Of a DNA stretch of 64,000 nt, positions 63,439 to 64,000 are shown piece after piece; positions within the stretch are counted from its first letter, which is position 1, and each line of letters begins with the position of its first letter. A model generated the notes under the pieces. That model did not search any database and was not told the origin of the DNA. It saw nothing but the letters and a program-made list of their open reading frames with translations. The stretch lies in the NCBI RefSeq assembly GCF_900177535.1, contig NZ_FXAJ01000002.1:1-64000 (forward strand). The letters are read 5' to 3'. The DNA comes from Priestia filamentosa (GTDB lineage: Bacteria > Bacillota > Bacilli > Bacillales > Bacillaceae_H). Position numbers and translations under genes: made by a program.

Positions 63439-63819
63439 ATGGCAAAACGTCAAGTTTTACATGTGAAAGGATCTAATCATCAGAATCCAATACCAACAGC
63501 AGTGAAAATCGGAAATATGGTATATACGTCAGCAATCATTGGTTCTGATCCAGAAACAGGTCAAATGCCAGAAAGTGTTGAAAAAGAGGTAGCTAATCTT
63601 TTTCATTATATGAGAGAAATTATGGAGCTTGCTGGGGGAACTACCGACGATATTGCTCATCTAAGCGTTTCATTAACTGATCGTGAATATAAAAAAATGG
63701 TTAATGTAGAGTGGCTGAAGATGTTTCCAAAAGAAGATGATCGTCCGGCAAGACATAGCACTGTTCAAAAATTAAGAGACGGACTTAGAGTGCAAATTGA
63801 AATGACAGCAGTTTTGTAA
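63439..63819 (+). CDS. RidA/YjgF-family protein, possible deaminase or tautomerase of the pathway
   Basis: 126 residues, ATG at 63439 with AAAAGGAGCG about 14 bases upstream. It is a RidA fold: ITSAI-like VYTSAIIGSDPETGQMPE (about 29-46), VANLFHYMREIMELAGGT and RPARHSTVQKLRDGLRVQIE (about 99-118), with an Arg in the position that binds carboxylates in RidA. General RidA proteins hydrolyse reactive enamines/imines; 2-aminomuconate deaminases of ring-cleavage pathways are also in this superfamily. In this operon it may act on an amino- or enol-intermediate after ring cleavage. It is the last gene before a terminator. Confidence 0.87.
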   Translation: MAKRQVLHVKGSNHQNPIPTAVKIGNMVYTSAIIGSDPETGQMPESVEKEVANLFHYMREIMELAGGTTDDIAHLSVSLTDREYKKMVNVEWLKMFPKEDDRPARHSTVQKLRDGLRVQIEMTAVL

Positions 63820-63847
63820 CATCTAACAGGAAGAAAATATTTATTCA

Positions 63848-63881
63848 ATCCCTACCTTATGCAAGGTAGGGTTCTTTTTAT
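63848..63881 (+). terminator. Terminator after the ridA-like gene
   Basis: CCCTACCTT (63850-63858) pairs with AAGGTAGGG (63863-63871), followed by TTCTTTTTATT. Confidence 0.9.
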
Positions 63882-63938
63882 TCATAAAATCTATGAGCAA
63901 ATGAGCATTAAGAGATTGGAAAATAAGAAAAAATTCGT

Positions 63939-63999
63939 TTGACAAATCGTATACGTTTGTATACAGTATAAATATAAAAAAGTGTATACAAATGTATAC
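63939..63999 (+). promoter_or_regulatory. Outgoing promoter with two GTATAC-armed operators at the window edge
   Basis: TTGACA (63939-63944) with a 17-base spacer to TACAGT (63962-63967). GTATACGTTTGTATAC (63949-63964) fills the spacer and GTATACAAATGTATAC (63984-63999) lies near the expected start. The two are the same palindrome with reversed centres, so a repressor different from the local GntR protein probably controls the next gene, which is outside the window. Confidence 0.7.
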
Positions 64000-64000
64000 G

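Noticed and set aside
1-64000. CRISPR array, tRNA, rRNA, phage structural genes or attachment sites
   Set aside because: I looked for regularly spaced repeats, tRNA-like cloverleaf ends and phage genes and found none that could be supported by eye.

Overview
The window is AT-rich DNA from a Bacillaceae bacterium. Evidence for this is the low GC content, consensus sigma-A promoters, strong AGGAGG ribosome binding sites, frequent TTG/GTG starts, Rho-independent terminators, candidate CcpA (cre) sites, LutABC, a HemY-type oxidase, an OpuD-like BCCT transporter and a possible spore-protein remnant. A Bacillus/Priestia-type host is an inference; no rRNA or marker gene is present to settle it.

Layout. 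1-18 kb is a loose accessory region: a cut BCCT transporter, a hypothetical gene, several alpha/beta hydrolases, DinB and DUF1259 proteins, an SDR, a LysR regulator divergent from an ankyrin protein, two deaminases, a MaoC hydratase and a ProC paralogue. It also holds an intact IS3-family element lodged in a terminator loop, an IS6-family remnant and two decayed genes.

18-42 kb is one catabolic island for the unsaturated rhamnogalacturonan disaccharide. Two IclR regulators flank a GH105 hydrolase and a GPH-type transporter. KdgA, KdgK, KduI and KduD handle the uronate half. An AraC regulator, RhaB, RhaA, RhaM, a sugar MFS porter, a DeoR regulator, RhaD and AldA handle rhamnose. A LutR-LutABC block inside the island oxidises the L-lactate that AldA forms from L-lactaldehyde. 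Together these reach pyruvate and triose phosphate without a gap.

42-58 kb is mixed: an old-yellow-enzyme reductase and a nitroreductase, a YbaK deacylase, a cytochrome P450, an FAD monooxygenase next to an HSL-type esterase, an unknown helical protein, a DinB-like protein, a HemY-type oxidase, a strikingly GC-rich serine hydrolase (likely transferred), an L,D-transpeptidase and an MFS permease.

58-64 kb is a compact aromatic meta-cleavage module: a type I extradiol (VOC) dioxygenase, an AAHS aromatic-acid symporter, a GntR/FCD repressor, a GalB-like 4-oxalomesaconate hydratase, a GalC/LigK-like aldolase and a RidA protein. Four copies of one palindrome (ATTGTTnAACAAT) lie in or near its promoters, one of them upstream of the regulator gene. 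This is the best candidate for an undescribed system: it resembles a gallate-type pathway but has a VOC dioxygenase in the position usually held by a LigAB-type enzyme. The window ends at a fresh promoter with two GTATAC-armed operators, so more genes probably follow.
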